DNA from: Lachnospiraceae bacterium
Lineage (GTDB): Bacteria; Bacillota; Clostridia; Lachnospirales; Lachnospiraceae
DNA length: 53,989 nucleotides
Reading direction: 5' to 3'
NCBI GenBank assembly: GCA_018384375.1
Contig: JAHAYJ010000088.1
Coordinates: forward strand, 1 to 53,989
Below, piece after piece: positions 15,802 through 26,032 of this stretch. Positions within the stretch are counted from its first letter, which is position 1, and the number at the start of each line of letters is the position of its first letter. A model generated the notes under the pieces. It had not been told where the DNA came from. It was given only the letters and a program-made list of their open reading frames with translations, and searched no databases. Made by a program: the position numbers and the translations under genes.

Positions 15802-15934
15802 ATATAAAGAAAACGATAAAAGTGCAGAAAGGTATAGAAAGCAAAATCCATATGAGTTATAATGAAACGTAATGTGACAAAGGATGAACTGTAGTTGGAA
15901 AGCGGGTATTTAAGAAGTGAAACAGCGTAAAAAT

Positions 15935-17299
15935 ATGAAGATCTTTATTGTTGGCGGAGGAGAAATCGGCAGAAATCTTGCGGTGCAGCTTTCTCATGAC
16001 GGTTATGAGCTGACCGTCATTGATCAGGAGGAGAGCGTTGTTAACAGTATGAGCAATTCTGCTGACGTCATCTGTTTTCAGGGCAACGGTGCCTCTTACG
16101 GAACTCTGCAGGATGTGAATGCCAGTGAGGCAGATATGTTCATCTCAGTGACAAACTCGGATGAATTAAATATATTAAGCTGTCTGACGGCGCATATGCT
16201 TGGCGCTAAGCATACCATTGCCCGTATCAGGGATGTGGATTATGCCAGACAAAACCGGTTCTATAAGGATAAGCTGGGGCTTACGATGATCATAAATCCG
16301 GAGCTCGCAACCGCAATGGAAATTTACAGGCTGCTCAGATTTCCGCTGGCTACCAGAGTCGAGGTTTTTGCAGGAGGCAGGGCGGAACTTGTGGAAATGT
16401 CAGTCGGTGACGGCTCACCTCTTGATGGCAAGCGTCTGATTGAAATTAATCAGAATATGGGAATTAATCTGCTGATCTGCGCAGTAGTGCGGGACGGAGA
16501 GGCTTTTGTTCCCAAGGGGGATACAACCTTAAAATGTGGAGATGTTCTGTATCTGACAGGAGCAGCAGAGGAATTCAGGAAGTCTTTCCGGAAGCTGAAG
16601 CTTCCGGTTAAACCATTACAATCTGTTCTGATTGCAGGTGGCGGAAGAATTTCTTTTTATCTTGCTGAGGTTCTGCTAAAGCAGGGAGCCAAGGTGACAA
16701 TTGTGGAGAAAAATGCGGAGCTGGCACAGAAGATTTCGGAGGATATCCCGGGAGCTGCAGTCATGCATGATGATGCATTGGCTTATTTTGATTCCATGTC
16801 TGCCTCAGATGTGGCAAATACCGATGCATTCATTGCCCTTACGGAGAATGATGAATACAATCTGGTAGCGGCAATGTATGCAGATTCGCAGAAGATCAAT
16901 AAGGTGGTTTCCCGAATCAATGCCAAATCCAGGTTGAAGGTGCTTCCGGCAGGAAGTGATATCTGCACGATTTCCAGGGAGGATGTTGCAGCAGACCGTA
17001 TTTTGGGTTACAGCAGATCCCTGCTCAATGCGGAGGATAATGATGCCGTGGAATCTCTCTATCGTCTGATGGATGGGAAAATTGAGTTTATTGAGTTTAA
17101 GATAGATGTAAATGACAGCAATTTAGGCATTCCGCTAAAGGAATTGAAGCTTAAGAGAAACATTCTTCTGGGATGTATTATCAGGGAGGGGAGAACGATC
17201 ATTCCCCGTGGTGATGATATGCTGATGCCGGGTGACACTGCACTGGTAGCAACGATTGGCAGGCAGATCGCGCGTTTAGAAGATATCTTTGCAGACTAG
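15935..17299 (+). CDS. trkA: Trk-type potassium uptake regulatory subunit TrkA
   Basis: The 454-residue cytoplasmic protein has two tandem RCK units, each with a nucleotide-binding Rossmann domain (KIFIVGGGEIGRNLAVQL at residue 2, SVLIAGGGRISFYLAEVLL near residue 232) and an RCK_C ligand-binding domain. It gates the TrkH channel in response to NAD(H) or ATP. The start is ambiguous: ATG at 15935 gives the usual N-terminus, while GTG at 15917 would add six residues; neither has a strong ribosome site. trkH follows after 19 bases, so the two form one operon. Confidence 0.93.
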   Translation: MKIFIVGGGEIGRNLAVQLSHDGYELTVIDQEESVVNSMSNSADVICFQGNGASYGTLQDVNASEADMFISVTNSDELNILSCLTAHMLGAKHTIARIRDVDYARQNRFYKDKLGLTMIINPELATAMEIYRLLRFPLATRVEVFAGGRAELVEMSVGDGSPLDGKRLIEINQNMGINLLICAVVRDGEAFVPKGDTTLKCGDVLYLTGAAEEFRKSFRKLKLPVKPLQSVLIAGGGRISFYLAEVLLKQGAKVTIVEKNAELAQKISEDIPGAAVMHDDALAYFDSMSASDVANTDAFIALTENDEYNLVAAMYADSQKINKVVSRINAKSRLKVLPAGSDICTISREDVAADRILGYSRSLLNAEDNDAVESLYRLMDGKIEFIEFKIDVNDSNLGIPLKELKLKRNILLGCIIREGRTIIPRGDDMLMPGDTALVATIGRQIARLEDIFAD

Positions 17300-17318
17300 C
17301 GGGAAGGCATGAAAAGCG

Positions 17319-18758
17319 ATGAACAGACGGAAGATTATCAGTATACTTGGAAAAATCATATTGGTGGAAGTGCTTTTAATGATACCGGCGCTTCTGATTT
17401 CTCTTGCTTATCAGGATGGGGATGCAGGTGCTTTCCTGTTTACTATGGTGCCGGCGGGAATCATCGGCTTTCTGATGAACCGGACCAGACAGTCCGAACG
17501 GCGGATGAGTAGCAGGGATGGTTATTTCATTGTGGCAGCGGCATGGATCGTCATCTCGTTGATCGGAGCGGTTCCTCTTTATCTGGGAGGAGGATTCCCA
17601 AGCTATTGGAACGCTCTTTTTGAGATTGTCTCAGGATTTACTACAACAGGTGCTTCGATACTCGCCAAACCGGAAGCCCTGGGGCATGGGATCCTGTTTT
17701 GGAGGAGCTTTACTCATTGGATCGGCGGTATGGGGGTGCTGGTGTTTGTGCTTATGGTGATGCCTATGGAAAACGATAATTCCATGCATCTGGTGCGGGC
17801 AGAGGTTCCGGGACCCACAGCGGGAAAGCTGGTTCCGCGAATGAGAACCACTTCCATGATCCTATATGGAATCTATACGGTAATGACCCTGATACTGATC
17901 GGGCTGCTATGCCTTTTAGGCATGCCTATGTTTGACAGCTTCTGTATTGCGTTCGGTACAGCGGGAACCGGTGGCTTTGGGGTGACTGCAGCCGGAATTG
18001 GTGGGTATAACAGTCTTGCAATCGAGATCGTTGTGGGAATCTTTATGCTGCTGTTTGGCATCAATTTTAATGTTTATCATTTGCTTCTGCTAAGAAAATT
18101 TAAGGATGCTTTCTCCACGGAAGAGGTGAAGGTGTTTCTTGGAATTGTGGCAGCATCAACAATTGCTATTGCCATTAATATTGTTAATTTTGCGGGCGGA
18201 ATCGGGAATGCACTCAGACAGGCATTTTTTCAGGTATCCAGTATTATTACAACGACCGGATTCGCAACGGTGGATTATGAACAATGGCCGGAATTTGCCA
18301 AACATACCATTGTATTGTTGATGGTGATCGGTGCCTGCGCAGGATCGACCGGAGGCGGAATGAAGATCTCACGAGTCATTATTCTGGTGAAATCCTTTAT
18401 TCAGGAGATCAGACAGATTATCAATCCCAAGGAAATTGTAACAGTGCGCCTGAACGGTAAGCCGGTGGACAAAAAAACCCTGGAGTCTACAAGGATTTAT
18501 GCAGCGGTTTATCTGATTTTGGTTTGTGTGTTCACATTAATTGTTTCGTTAGATGGATATGATCTGACAACGAATCTGACAGCGGTGCTGTCCTGCTTTA
18601 ATAATATCGGTCCCGGTCTTCATCTGGTAGGTCCGGCAGCCAATTTCAGTATCTTTTCAGATTGGGTACAGGTGGTTCTTTCATTTGTTATGTTAACCGG
18701 AAGACTGGAGATATTCCCCATGTTCCTGTTACTTGCAAAGTCCGCGCATGACCGATAG
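17319..18758 (+). CDS. trkH: Trk-type potassium transporter membrane subunit TrkH
   Basis: The 479-residue protein is a potassium channel-like transporter with four pore repeats. Selectivity-filter glycines are visible in SGFTTTGASIL, GTAGTGGFGVT, TTGFATVDY and a last repeat near NNIGPGLHLVGP. The second helix pair block FWRSFTHWIGGMGVLVFVL is diagnostic. Start at ATG 17319 follows GGGAAGG at about 11 bases. It is coupled to trkA. The long palindromic repeat begins five bases after its stop and probably acts as its terminator. Confidence 0.95.
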   Translation: MNRRKIISILGKIILVEVLLMIPALLISLAYQDGDAGAFLFTMVPAGIIGFLMNRTRQSERRMSSRDGYFIVAAAWIVISLIGAVPLYLGGGFPSYWNALFEIVSGFTTTGASILAKPEALGHGILFWRSFTHWIGGMGVLVFVLMVMPMENDNSMHLVRAEVPGPTAGKLVPRMRTTSMILYGIYTVMTLILIGLLCLLGMPMFDSFCIAFGTAGTGGFGVTAAGIGGYNSLAIEIVVGIFMLLFGINFNVYHLLLLRKFKDAFSTEEVKVFLGIVAASTIAIAINIVNFAGGIGNALRQAFFQVSSIITTTGFATVDYEQWPEFAKHTIVLLMVIGACAGSTGGGMKISRVIILVKSFIQEIRQIINPKEIVTVRLNGKPVDKKTLESTRIYAAVYLILVCVFTLIVSLDGYDLTTNLTAVLSCFNNIGPGLHLVGPAANFSIFSDWVQVVLSFVMLTGRLEIFPMFLLLAKSAHDR

Positions 18759-18763
18759 GAGGA

Positions 18764-19249
18764 CAAAAAGGAACTGTTGCATAAATCAGATTTCCTGCTT
18801 AAAGGCATGTATCCTTTCATAGCAGGACTTATTTGCGATTTCGATAGATTTGGCAGAAACAGCCGGTACAATGATGCCACTGTTCGGATGACTGTCCGAA
18901 AAGCCTTGGTGGTATCTATGTGCTCGTCACACGTAAAGCGGGGCAAGAAAAATCTAATCCGCACTGTGAAAAATAAATACAGCTCTCAGACTTTAAACTT
19001 GCTTCGCTTCGAACAGGTAAAGTCTGAGAGCTTTATTTTTCACAGTGCGAATTGATTTTTTACGCCCCGTTTCCGAATTGTTCCTTACACATAGATACCA
19101 CCATTGGCTTTGAGTTTCATCCGGACAGTGCAATAAGTATTTGTACCGGCCAGGTTCGCCAAATCCCGAAATCGATTATAGTATTGCTATGAAAGGATGC
19201 ATGCCCCTATATCAGTGTAATAAACGATTTATGCAACAGTTCCTTTTTG
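18764..19249. repeat. Long palindromic intergenic repeat, copy 1 (MITE-like, 486 bp)
   Basis: The ends are perfect 24-base inverted repeats (18764-18787 and 19226-19249), containing GGAACTGTTGCATAAA. The arms pair imperfectly across about 220 bases each, with blocks such as GGTGGTATCTATGTG, TCGCACTGTGAAAAATAAA-type and CCGGTACAA present in both arms. The centre is a stronger hairpin: AGCTCTCAGACTTT at about 18983 with AAAGTCTGAGAGCT at about 19018. It lies between convergent trkH and buk. The same element occurs at 27175-27530 in the opposite orientation. No transposase or reading frame of substance is inside. The terminal sequence recalls IS6-type ends, a weak similarity; no target duplication is visible. 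Confidence 0.85.
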
Positions 19250-19254
19250 GATAA

Positions 19255-20322
19255 TTAGTATTCCATAGCCTTTTCTTCACCGTTCATCACGCGCAGAGCA
19301 CCCTGTGCAAGAGCTAGAAGCTCATCCTCGCCGGGGTATACGGTAATGGGAGCAATGAATCCGACTCTTTCGGTCAGGCCTGCCACTACAACCTTATCAT
19401 ATGCAATGCCGCCGGTAATGATGATCTGATCAACCTTGCCTTTCAAAACGCATGCCATGGAGCCGATATTTTTGGAAACCTGCATGATAAAAGCTTCACG
19501 CACTTCTGCTGCCTTCTTGTCTCCATCTTGCACCATCTTTTCCACATCGCGCATGTCATTGGTTCCCACATAAGCGTTGAAGCCGCCGTTCCCAACGATC
19601 TTCTTGTAAACTTCTTTTTCTGTATACTGCCCGGAGAAGCACATTTTAATCAGTGCGCCTGAGGGAACTGCACCGGCTCTTTCAGGAGAAAAAGCACCGT
19701 CGCCATCAAGGGCATTGAATACGTCAATAACACGGCCCTTTTCATGAGCACCGACGGAAACACCGCCTCCCATGTGTACAACAATCAGATTTAAAGAATC
19801 GTAGGCCTTTCCCTGCTCCTTTGCGTAACGCTTTGCAACAGCCTTCTGATTCAGTGCGTGGAATACACTGGTACGGGGAAGCTCAGGAACGCCGGAGTAT
19901 CTGGAGATGGGCATCAGCTCATCAACCACAACAGGATCTACAATATAAGAGGGAACACCGATGGAATCACCGATTTCTCTTGCAAGGATACCGCCTAAGT
20001 TGGAAGCATGCTGTCCCTGCTTACCGATTTTAAGATCCTCCAAAAGCGCATCGCTGACGGCATAGGTGCCACCGGGGATAGGCTTTAACATGCCGCCCCG
20101 TCCCACAATGACCTGAAGAGATTTGATATCAAAATTCTTTTCCTTCAGCAAATCAAGAATAATCTGTTTACGGAAATCCTTCTGATCTACGATGGACGCA
20201 TACTGTGCAATTTCTTCCGTTGAATGGCGAAGTGTTTCTTCAAATAAAAGGGTTTCATCTTCGAACACGCCAATCTTTGTGGAAGTGGAACCGGGATTGA
20301 TAATTAAACTTTTAATAGCCAT
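19255..20322 (-). CDS. buk: Butyrate kinase
   Basis: This 355-residue acetokinase-family enzyme converts butyryl phosphate plus ADP to butyrate plus ATP, the last energy-yielding step of butyrate fermentation. Family marks are [15 protein letters not shown] at the N-terminus, [27 protein letters not shown] and GGIAYD near the C-terminus. GGAGG precedes the ATG. It follows ptb by 21 bases on the same strand, the usual ptb-buk order. The alternative name, a branched-chain carboxylic acid kinase, cannot be excluded from sequence alone. Confidence 0.93.
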   Translation of the reverse strand: MAIKSLIINPGSTSTKIGVFEDETLLFEETLRHSTEEIAQYASIVDQKDFRKQIILDLLKEKNFDIKSLQVIVGRGGMLKPIPGGTYAVSDALLEDLKIGKQGQHASNLGGILAREIGDSIGVPSYIVDPVVVDELMPISRYSGVPELPRTSVFHALNQKAVAKRYAKEQGKAYDSLNLIVVHMGGGVSVGAHEKGRVIDVFNALDGDGAFSPERAGAVPSGALIKMCFSGQYTEKEVYKKIVGNGGFNAYVGTNDMRDVEKMVQDGDKKAAEVREAFIMQVSKNIGSMACVLKGKVDQIIITGGIAYDKVVVAGLTERVGFIAPITVYPGEDELLALAQGALRVMNGEEKAMEY

Positions 20323-20343
20323 TTGCTTACCTCCATATAGTAA

Positions 20344-21261
20344 TTAGTTGTTTTTCATAGCCTCGGCCACAACAGCACCAAGGGCAAGAGAATTTACCTT
20401 AACCTCCATTGAGTCAGAACGGGAGGTCAGGATAACAGGGGCCTTGGTTCCTGTAAGGATATTGCCGTTTACCACCTTTGCGGTATGTACCATTGCCTTG
20501 TAAACAAGATTTCCGGCATGGATATCGGGGAAGAGAAGGACATCTGCATCTCCCTGAATGGCTCTGTCTGTTGCACCCTTATGTTTTGCAGCTTCAGGAT
20601 CAATGGCAAGATCCAGGGAGAGAGGACCGTCAACGATACATCCGGTAATCTTCCCGTCCTTGTTCATCTGAGTCAGTTCAGCTGCTTCTACGGTAACAGG
20701 CATTTTAGGATTTACCACCTCAACGGCTGCAAGAGGAGCAACCTTGGGATTTTCAATTCCGCAGGCCTTTGTAATTTCGATGGTGTTCTGAATGATATTG
20801 ACTTTATCCTCCAGAGTAGGGTAAGGGATGAAGGCAACATCGGTAAGGAAAAGAAGATGATCAATTCCTTCAACATCAAATACACAGACATGGGATAAGG
20901 GCTTTCCGGTACGAAGACCGACTTCCTTATCAAGCACACTCTTTAAGAACCCCTTTGTATCGATGAGCCCCTTCATGTACATGTCTGCTTTGCCATCATG
21001 CACCAGTTTTACAGCGGTGAGGGCTGCTTCGGTAACGTCTTCCACATTGATGATCTCAAAATCGTTCAGATCAATCTTGAGAGAATCTGCGATCTCTCTG
21101 ATCTTTTTCTCATCGCCGACCAAAATAGCATCGGCAATTCCTTTTTCCTTTGCCGCCTTAACTGCCTCTAAGACAGCGGAGTCCTGTGCTACGGCAACAG
21201 CAACCTTCTTGGTGCCACATTCGTTTACCTTGGCAATTAAATCGGAGAATGTTTTACTCAT
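20344..21261 (-). CDS. ptb: Phosphate butyryltransferase
   Basis: The 305-residue enzyme exchanges CoA for phosphate on butyryl-CoA to give butyryl phosphate for butyrate kinase. It belongs to the phosphotransacetylase/Ptb family, with FLTDVAFIPYPTLEDKVNII, DGPLSLDLAIDPEAAKHKG and LLFPDIHAGNLVYKAM as characteristic blocks. GAGG lies before the ATG. It is the first gene of the ptb-buk operon, under the promoter at 21343-21371. The gene pair marks the host as able to form butyrate or related acids by the kinase route. Confidence 0.93.
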   Translation of the reverse strand: MSKTFSDLIAKVNECGTKKVAVAVAQDSAVLEAVKAAKEKGIADAILVGDEKKIREIADSLKIDLNDFEIINVEDVTEAALTAVKLVHDGKADMYMKGLIDTKGFLKSVLDKEVGLRTGKPLSHVCVFDVEGIDHLLFLTDVAFIPYPTLEDKVNIIQNTIEITKACGIENPKVAPLAAVEVVNPKMPVTVEAAELTQMNKDGKITGCIVDGPLSLDLAIDPEAAKHKGATDRAIQGDADVLLFPDIHAGNLVYKAMVHTAKVVNGNILTGTKAPVILTSRSDSMEVKVNSLALGAVVAEAMKNN

Positions 21262-21342
21262 TTTTTCCTCTCTTTCTGCCGCTTGGGCGGCATTGTAATA
21301 AGTTAAAAAATTTTTTTCATTTTAAAAATCCACATCGTTAAA

Positions 21343-21371
21343 ATAATAACACTGATCGGATGAAAAAGCAA
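21343..21371 (-). promoter_or_regulatory. Promoter of ptb-buk
   Basis: Read on the minus strand, TTGCTT (21371-21366) and TATTAT (21348-21343) are separated by 17 bases. Two CGGATGAA copies overlap and flank the -35 side, a possible regulator site. Confidence 0.6.
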
Positions 21372-21414
21372 CAAAACCGGATGAATAAGTAAGCTTGTAA
21401 TTTAGAAAAGAAAC

Positions 21415-21443
21415 TTGACATAAACAGTGTCCTATGCTATAAA
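21415..21443 (+). promoter_or_regulatory. Promoter of the tryptophan T-box leader
   Basis: TTGACA at 21415-21420 and TATAAA at 21438-21443 have 17-base spacing, back to back with the ptb promoter. Confidence 0.85.
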
Positions 21444-21449
21444 TGAAAA

Positions 21450-21722
21450 CATAAACCATTGAAGAAGAGTGAGTACATTAGGTCAGGTTTACCACAGAGA
21501 GCCGCGGTTGGTGGGAAGCGGTGTAGACAACTTGGTGGAATGGACTTCTGAGGGCGAGTTGAAAGCAGATCGCAAGTAGACGAGACGGAGAGGAAACTTC
21601 GTTACCAAATCCAGCATATGATAGTATGCGATGAGCGGATGCAGATAAGCATCAAGCCGGGTGGCACCGCAGGAGATTTTACTCTTGTCCCAGCATTGGA
21701 TTGGGACAGGAGTTTTTTTTTG
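21450..21722 (+). ncRNA. T-box riboswitch, tryptophan type, upstream of trpB
   Basis: All hallmarks are present. GAAG (lower stem) pairs with CTTC at 21545-21548; AGTA at 21472-21475 faces GAA at 21538-21540; CATTAGG above pairs with CTTGGTG. The triplet directly after GAA is TGG (21541-21543) followed by A, the tryptophan specifier. Stem I distal motif AGAGAGCCGCGGTTGGTG is at about 21496. The T-box CCGGGTGGCACCGCAGG is at 21657-21673. The terminator ACTCTTGTCCCA / TTGGGACAGGAGT with nine T ends at about 21722. It makes trpB expression respond to uncharged tRNA-Trp. Confidence 0.95.
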
Positions 21723-21728
21723 TGCGAG

Positions 21729-21900
21729 TAATGAGCCGGACTGGCTGCTAAGCAGCCAGTCTGGGGGAAAATGACAATCTGCAAGCTTGCTTGCAAGATT
21801 GGCATTTCTCCCAGTAAGTGGGCGTGTACACGCCCATCCGGCGAATACCGCAACAACGAGCAGCTTTGCTGCGAGTCTGATGCGGAAATCTACGCAATTG
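21729..21900 (+). repeat. Cluster of four hairpins between the T-box terminator and trpB
   Basis: After the T-box terminator come, in order, a stem GACTGGCTGC / GCAGCCAGTC (about 21738-21760), a long hairpin opening with CTGGGGGAAAATGACAATC and closing with GATTGGCATTTCTCCCAG around 21760-21813, GGGCGTGTACACGCCC (21821-21836), and GCAGC-TTT-GCTGC at about 21861-21873 flanked by CCGCA / TGCGG. Such a run of palindromes lies in the untranslated leader of trpB, well after the attenuator. It may be an inserted REP-like repeat or a second RNA regulatory domain. Confidence 0.6.
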
Positions 21901-21964
21901 ACACCTCTCAATCCGTACCATCAAACCTATTTTAACAGCGCATGGCGCAGAATGGAGGAACAAC

Positions 21965-23353
21965 ATGAGTGAAACAAAGAAAATCCCTTACAAGATCTAT
22001 CTGGAAGAAAATGAGATGCCGAAGAGCTGGTATAATATGCGGGCGGACATGAAGAACAAGCCGGCACCGCTCTTAAATCCCGGAACCTTAAAGCCTGTCA
22101 CCTTTGATGAATTAAAGGGAATCTTTTGTGAGGAGCTTTGCAGGCAGGAGCTTGATGACACAACAGCTTACATCGAAATCCCGGAGGAGATCAGAAGCTT
22201 CTATAAGATGTACAGACCTTCACCACTGGTACGTGCATATTGCCTGGAAGAAAAGCTGAAGACACCGGCAAAGATTTATTATAAATTTGAAGGAAATAAC
22301 ACCAGCGGAAGCCATAAGCTGAACTCTGCAATTGCGCAGGCCTATTATGCAAAGAAGCAGGGACTTAAGGGTGTGACCACAGAAACCGGAGCAGGACAGT
22401 GGGGAACGGCACTTTCTATGGCATGTGCATACCTTGATCTGGATTGCCAGGTATATATGGTGAAGTGTTCTTATGAACAGAAGCCCTTCCGGAGAGAGGT
22501 TATGAGAACCTACGGGGCAAATGTGACTCCATCTCCTTCGAATACGACACAGGTGGGACGCAAGATCCTGGAGGAGTTCCCCGGAACTACGGGAAGCCTT
22601 GGCTGTGCCATCTCGGAAGCTGTGGAAGCAGCTGTGACTCAGGAGGGTTACCGCTATGTACTTGGATCAGTTTTGAATCAGGTACTGCTTCACCAGTCGG
22701 TAATCGGTCTGGAAGCAAAGGCTGCAATGGATAAATACGGTATTAAGCCGGATATCATCATCGGTTGTGCCGGAGGCGGTTCCAACCTTGGCGGCTTGAT
22801 TTCTCCGTTTATGGGCGAAAAGCTCAGAGGGGAAGCTGATTACAGATTCATCGCTGTAGAGCCTGCATCCTGTCCGAGCTTTACCAGAGGAAAATATGTC
22901 TATGACTTCTGTGATACCGGAAAGGTATGTCCGCTTGCAAAGATGTACACCCTGGGAAGCGGATTTATTCCGGCTCCCAATCACGCTGGAGGACTTCGCT
23001 ATCACGGCATGAGTTCCATCCTTTCCCAGCTGTATCATGACGGGCTGATGGAAGCAACCAGCGTAGAGCAGACCGCGGTATTTGCGGCAGCAGAACAGTT
23101 CGCAAGAGTGGAGGGAATTCTTCCTGCACCGGAAAGCTCCCATGCAATCAGAGTTGCTATTGACGAAGCTCTTAAGTGCAAGGAGACAGGAGAGGAGAAG
23201 ACGATTCTCTTTGGCCTTACCGGAACAGGCTATTTTGATATGGTGGCCTACGAGCGCTTTAATAATGGGGAAATGTCAGATTATATTCCCACGGATGAGG
23301 AGATTATGAAAGGGCTTGCAAATGTGCCCCAATTCCCCGGAAATGAGATTTAG
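21965..23353 (+). CDS. trpB: Stand-alone tryptophan synthase beta subunit (TrpB2 type)
   Basis: This PLP enzyme joins indole and serine to make tryptophan. At 462 residues it is the longer TrpB2 form, with N-terminal extension (PKSWYNMRADM), PLP lysine in NTSGSHKLNSA (about residue 118), TETGAGQWGTALSMA, GCAGGGSNLGGL phosphate loop and SSHAIRVAIDEAL. No trpA is adjacent, so it may salvage indole or pair with TrpA from elsewhere. GGAGG lies 9 bases before the ATG. The tryptophan T-box upstream ties expression to tryptophan shortage and supports the assignment. Confidence 0.93.
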   Translation: MSETKKIPYKIYLEENEMPKSWYNMRADMKNKPAPLLNPGTLKPVTFDELKGIFCEELCRQELDDTTAYIEIPEEIRSFYKMYRPSPLVRAYCLEEKLKTPAKIYYKFEGNNTSGSHKLNSAIAQAYYAKKQGLKGVTTETGAGQWGTALSMACAYLDLDCQVYMVKCSYEQKPFRREVMRTYGANVTPSPSNTTQVGRKILEEFPGTTGSLGCAISEAVEAAVTQEGYRYVLGSVLNQVLLHQSVIGLEAKAAMDKYGIKPDIIIGCAGGGSNLGGLISPFMGEKLRGEADYRFIAVEPASCPSFTRGKYVYDFCDTGKVCPLAKMYTLGSGFIPAPNHAGGLRYHGMSSILSQLYHDGLMEATSVEQTAVFAAAEQFARVEGILPAPESSHAIRVAIDEALKCKETGEEKTILFGLTGTGYFDMVAYERFNNGEMSDYIPTDEEIMKGLANVPQFPGNEI

Positions 23354-23390
23354 TTTATAGAATGATAATATTTGAATAGTTGAATAAAAG

Positions 23391-23425
23391 CTGCAAATCT
23401 GATACAATAAGGTTTGCAGTTTTTT
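23391..23425 (+). terminator. Terminator after trpB
   Basis: CTGCAAATC pairs with GGTTTGCAG (one G-U) around an 11-base loop, followed by TTTTTT. Confidence 0.8.
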
Positions 23426-23447
23426 ATTTGGTTAGTGAGGTATAAAA

Positions 23448-26012
23448 ATGAATCTGATCCAAAAAGTATTTGGAACACATAGCGAAAGAGAACTAAAGCG
23501 CATAGACGGAATTGTACAGGCAATCGAGGATTTAAGACCCTCCATGCTGGAATTATCGGATGCAGAGCTTTCGGGAAAGACAGAAGAATTTAAGAAACGT
23601 CTGGCAGAGGGAGAAACACTGGATGACCTTCTTCCGGAGGCCTTCGCTGTAGTGAGGGAAGCCGCAAGAAGAGTGTTACACACAGAGCATTACCGGGTTC
23701 AGCTGATCGGTGGCATCATTCTTCATCAGGGGCGTATTGCCGAGATGAAGACCGGTGAAGGAAAAACACAGACCTGCCTTTTACCTGCATACTTAAATGC
23801 TCTGGAAGGAAAAGGTGTACATGTTGTAACAGTTAACGATTACCTGGCAAAGCGTGATGCTGAGTGGATGGGACAGGTTCATGAGTTCCTTGGGCTTACG
23901 GTAGGTGTTGTATTGAACAGCATGAAGCCGGAGGAGCGCCGGGAAGCATATAACTGTGATATTACTTATGTGACAAACAACGAGCTGGGCTTTGACTATC
24001 TTCGTGACAACATGGTCATTTATAAAGCACAGCTGGTACTTAGAGACCTCCATTATGCCATTATCGATGAGGTGGACTCGGTTCTGATCGATGAAGCGAG
24101 AACACCGCTTATTATTTCCGGTCAAAGCGGCAAATCAACCAAGCTTTATGAGGTCTGCGATATCCTTGCAAAGCAGATGAAGCGTGGTGAGGACATGGAG
24201 GATCTTTCCAAGATGGATGCCATCATGGGTGTGGAAAGAGAGGAGACCGGAGACTTTATCGTTAATGAGAAGGATAAGGTAGTTAATCTTACTGCTCAAG
24301 GCGTGGACAAGGTGGAAAAGTTCTTCCAGATTGAAAACCTTGCCGACCCGGAAAACATTGAAATACAGCATAACATTATCCTTGCGCTGCGTGCCAATAA
24401 TCTGATGTTCCGTGACCAGGATTATGTGGTTAAGGATGATCAGGTTCTGATCGTCGATGAGTTTACCGGACGTATTATGCCGGGACGACGCTATTCCGAC
24501 GGCCTTCATCAGGCAATTGAAGCCAAGGAACATGTTAAGGTTAAGAGAGAAAGTAAGACGCTTGCAACCATTACTTTCCAGAATTTCTTTAACAAATTTG
24601 AAAAGAAGGCAGGTATGACAGGTACAGCGCTTACCGAGGAGAAGGAATTCCGTGATATTTACGGAATGGATGTTGTAGAGATACCGACCAATAAGCCGAT
24701 TGCAAGAAAGGACCTGCAGGATGCGGTATACAAGACCAGGAAAGAAAAGCTGAATGCGATCGTGGATGCGGTGCAGGAAGCACACAGCAAGGGACAGCCG
24801 GTTCTGGTAGGTACCATTACCATTGAGGCATCGGAGGAACTGAGTAAGCTGCTGACCAAGCGGGGAATCCCTCACAAGGTGCTGAATGCAAAGTTCCATG
24901 AGTTAGAGGCAGAGATCGTAGCAGATGCCGGTATACATGGTGCAGTTACCATTGCCACCAACATGGCCGGACGAGGTACCGATATTAAGCTGGATGATGC
25001 TGCCAGGGCAGCAGGGGGGCTTAAGATCATCGGTACGGAGCGCCATGAATCAAGGCGTATCGATAATCAGCTTCGCGGCCGTTCCGGTCGTCAGGGTGAT
25101 CCGGGTGAATCCAAGTTTTATATTTCCCTGGAGGATGACCTGATGAGGCTGTTTGGCTCCGAGCGTCTGATCAACATGTTTAATGCACTTGGTATTCCAG
25201 AAGGACAGGAAATTGAACATAAGGCGCTGACCAATGCCATTGAATCTGCGCAGAAGAAGATTGAGAGCAATAACTTTGGCATCAGAAAGAACCTGCTTGA
25301 ATATGATCAGGTGATGAATGAGCAAAGAGAAATCATATACGAGGAAAGGCTTCGTGTGCTGAACGGAGAGAGCATGCGTGATGTCATCTACAAGATGATT
25401 ACGGATATTACAGAAAATGCCGTTGATATCGTAATCGGCGATGACACCGATTATGATGAGTGGAATCTGGAGGAACTGAATACGCTGTTACTTCCCACCA
25501 TACCGCTTAAACCGATCAACAGAGGCCGTATCAATAAGCCCAAAAAGAATGCCCTAAAGCAGCAGCTGAAGGAAGAAGCCGTTAAGCTCTATGAGGCTAA
25601 GGAAGCGGAATTCCCGGAACCGGAAGCAATCCGTGAACTGGAAAGAGTCATCCTTCTGAAGGTTATTGACAGAAAATGGATGGACCATATTGATGATATG
25701 GATCAGCTCCGTCAGGGTGTTGGCCTTCAGGCTTACGGACAGAGAGATCCGCTTGTGGAATACAAGATGAGCGGCTATGAGATGTTCGATGAAATGACAC
25801 AGAATATCCGTGAAGAGACAGTAAGACTGCTGTTCCACGTAAGAGTAGAGCAGAAGGTGGAAAGAGAGCAGGTGGCAAAGGTGACCGGAACCAACAAGGA
25901 TGACTCTGTTGCCAAGGGACCTGTCAAGAGAGAGGCAGCCAAGGTATATCCAAATGATCCCTGTCCCTGCGGCAGCGGCAAGAAATATAAACAGTGCTGC
26001 GGAAGAAAATAA
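23448..26012 (+). CDS. secA: Preprotein translocase ATPase SecA
   Basis: The 854-residue motor drives export of unfolded proteins through SecYEG. Walker A is [10 protein letters not shown] near residue 101, the DEAD-like Walker B is [13 protein letters not shown] near residue 207, and NMAGRGTDI and [19 protein letters not shown] mark the second helicase domain. The helical wing and scaffold contain [19 protein letters not shown]-like sequence, and the C-terminus has the SEC-C zinc motif [13 protein letters not shown] that binds SecB or ribosomes. The GAGGT site supports the start. prfB follows 20 bases later, the common secA-prfB pair. Confidence 0.98.
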   Translation: MNLIQKVFGTHSERELKRIDGIVQAIEDLRPSMLELSDAELSGKTEEFKKRLAEGETLDDLLPEAFAVVREAARRVLHTEHYRVQLIGGIILHQGRIAEMKTGEGKTQTCLLPAYLNALEGKGVHVVTVNDYLAKRDAEWMGQVHEFLGLTVGVVLNSMKPEERREAYNCDITYVTNNELGFDYLRDNMVIYKAQLVLRDLHYAIIDEVDSVLIDEARTPLIISGQSGKSTKLYEVCDILAKQMKRGEDMEDLSKMDAIMGVEREETGDFIVNEKDKVVNLTAQGVDKVEKFFQIENLADPENIEIQHNIILALRANNLMFRDQDYVVKDDQVLIVDEFTGRIMPGRRYSDGLHQAIEAKEHVKVKRESKTLATITFQNFFNKFEKKAGMTGTALTEEKEFRDIYGMDVVEIPTNKPIARKDLQDAVYKTRKEKLNAIVDAVQEAHSKGQPVLVGTITIEASEELSKLLTKRGIPHKVLNAKFHELEAEIVADAGIHGAVTIATNMAGRGTDIKLDDAARAAGGLKIIGTERHESRRIDNQLRGRSGRQGDPGESKFYISLEDDLMRLFGSERLINMFNALGIPEGQEIEHKALTNAIESAQKKIESNNFGIRKNLLEYDQVMNEQREIIYEERLRVLNGESMRDVIYKMITDITENAVDIVIGDDTDYDEWNLEELNTLLLPTIPLKPINRGRINKPKKNALKQQLKEEAVKLYEAKEAEFPEPEAIRELERVILLKVIDRKWMDHIDDMDQLRQGVGLQAYGQRDPLVEYKMSGYEMFDEMTQNIREETVRLLFHVRVEQKVEREQVAKVTGTNKDDSVAKGPVKREAAKVYPNDPCPCGSGKKYKQCCGRK

Positions 26013-26032
26013 AAGGAAAGAGGTGACGCAAG

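Noticed and set aside
17309-17512. Frame of 67 codons overlapping the start of trkH
   Set aside because: It is out of frame with trkH, which has a clear start and conserved protein sequence.
18777-19055. Open frame of 92 codons inside repeat copy 1
   Set aside because: It arises from the palindromic repeat, has no ribosome site, and the equivalent frame is not kept in copy 2.
18764-19249. Insertion sequence of the IS6 family
   Set aside because: Only the terminal GGAACTGTTGCA is reminiscent of IS6 ends. There is no transposase and no visible target duplication, so it is called a repeat.
21489-21911. Minus-strand frame of 140 codons opposite the Trp T-box
   Set aside because: The region is explained by the T-box and hairpins, and the frame lacks a ribosome site and family features.
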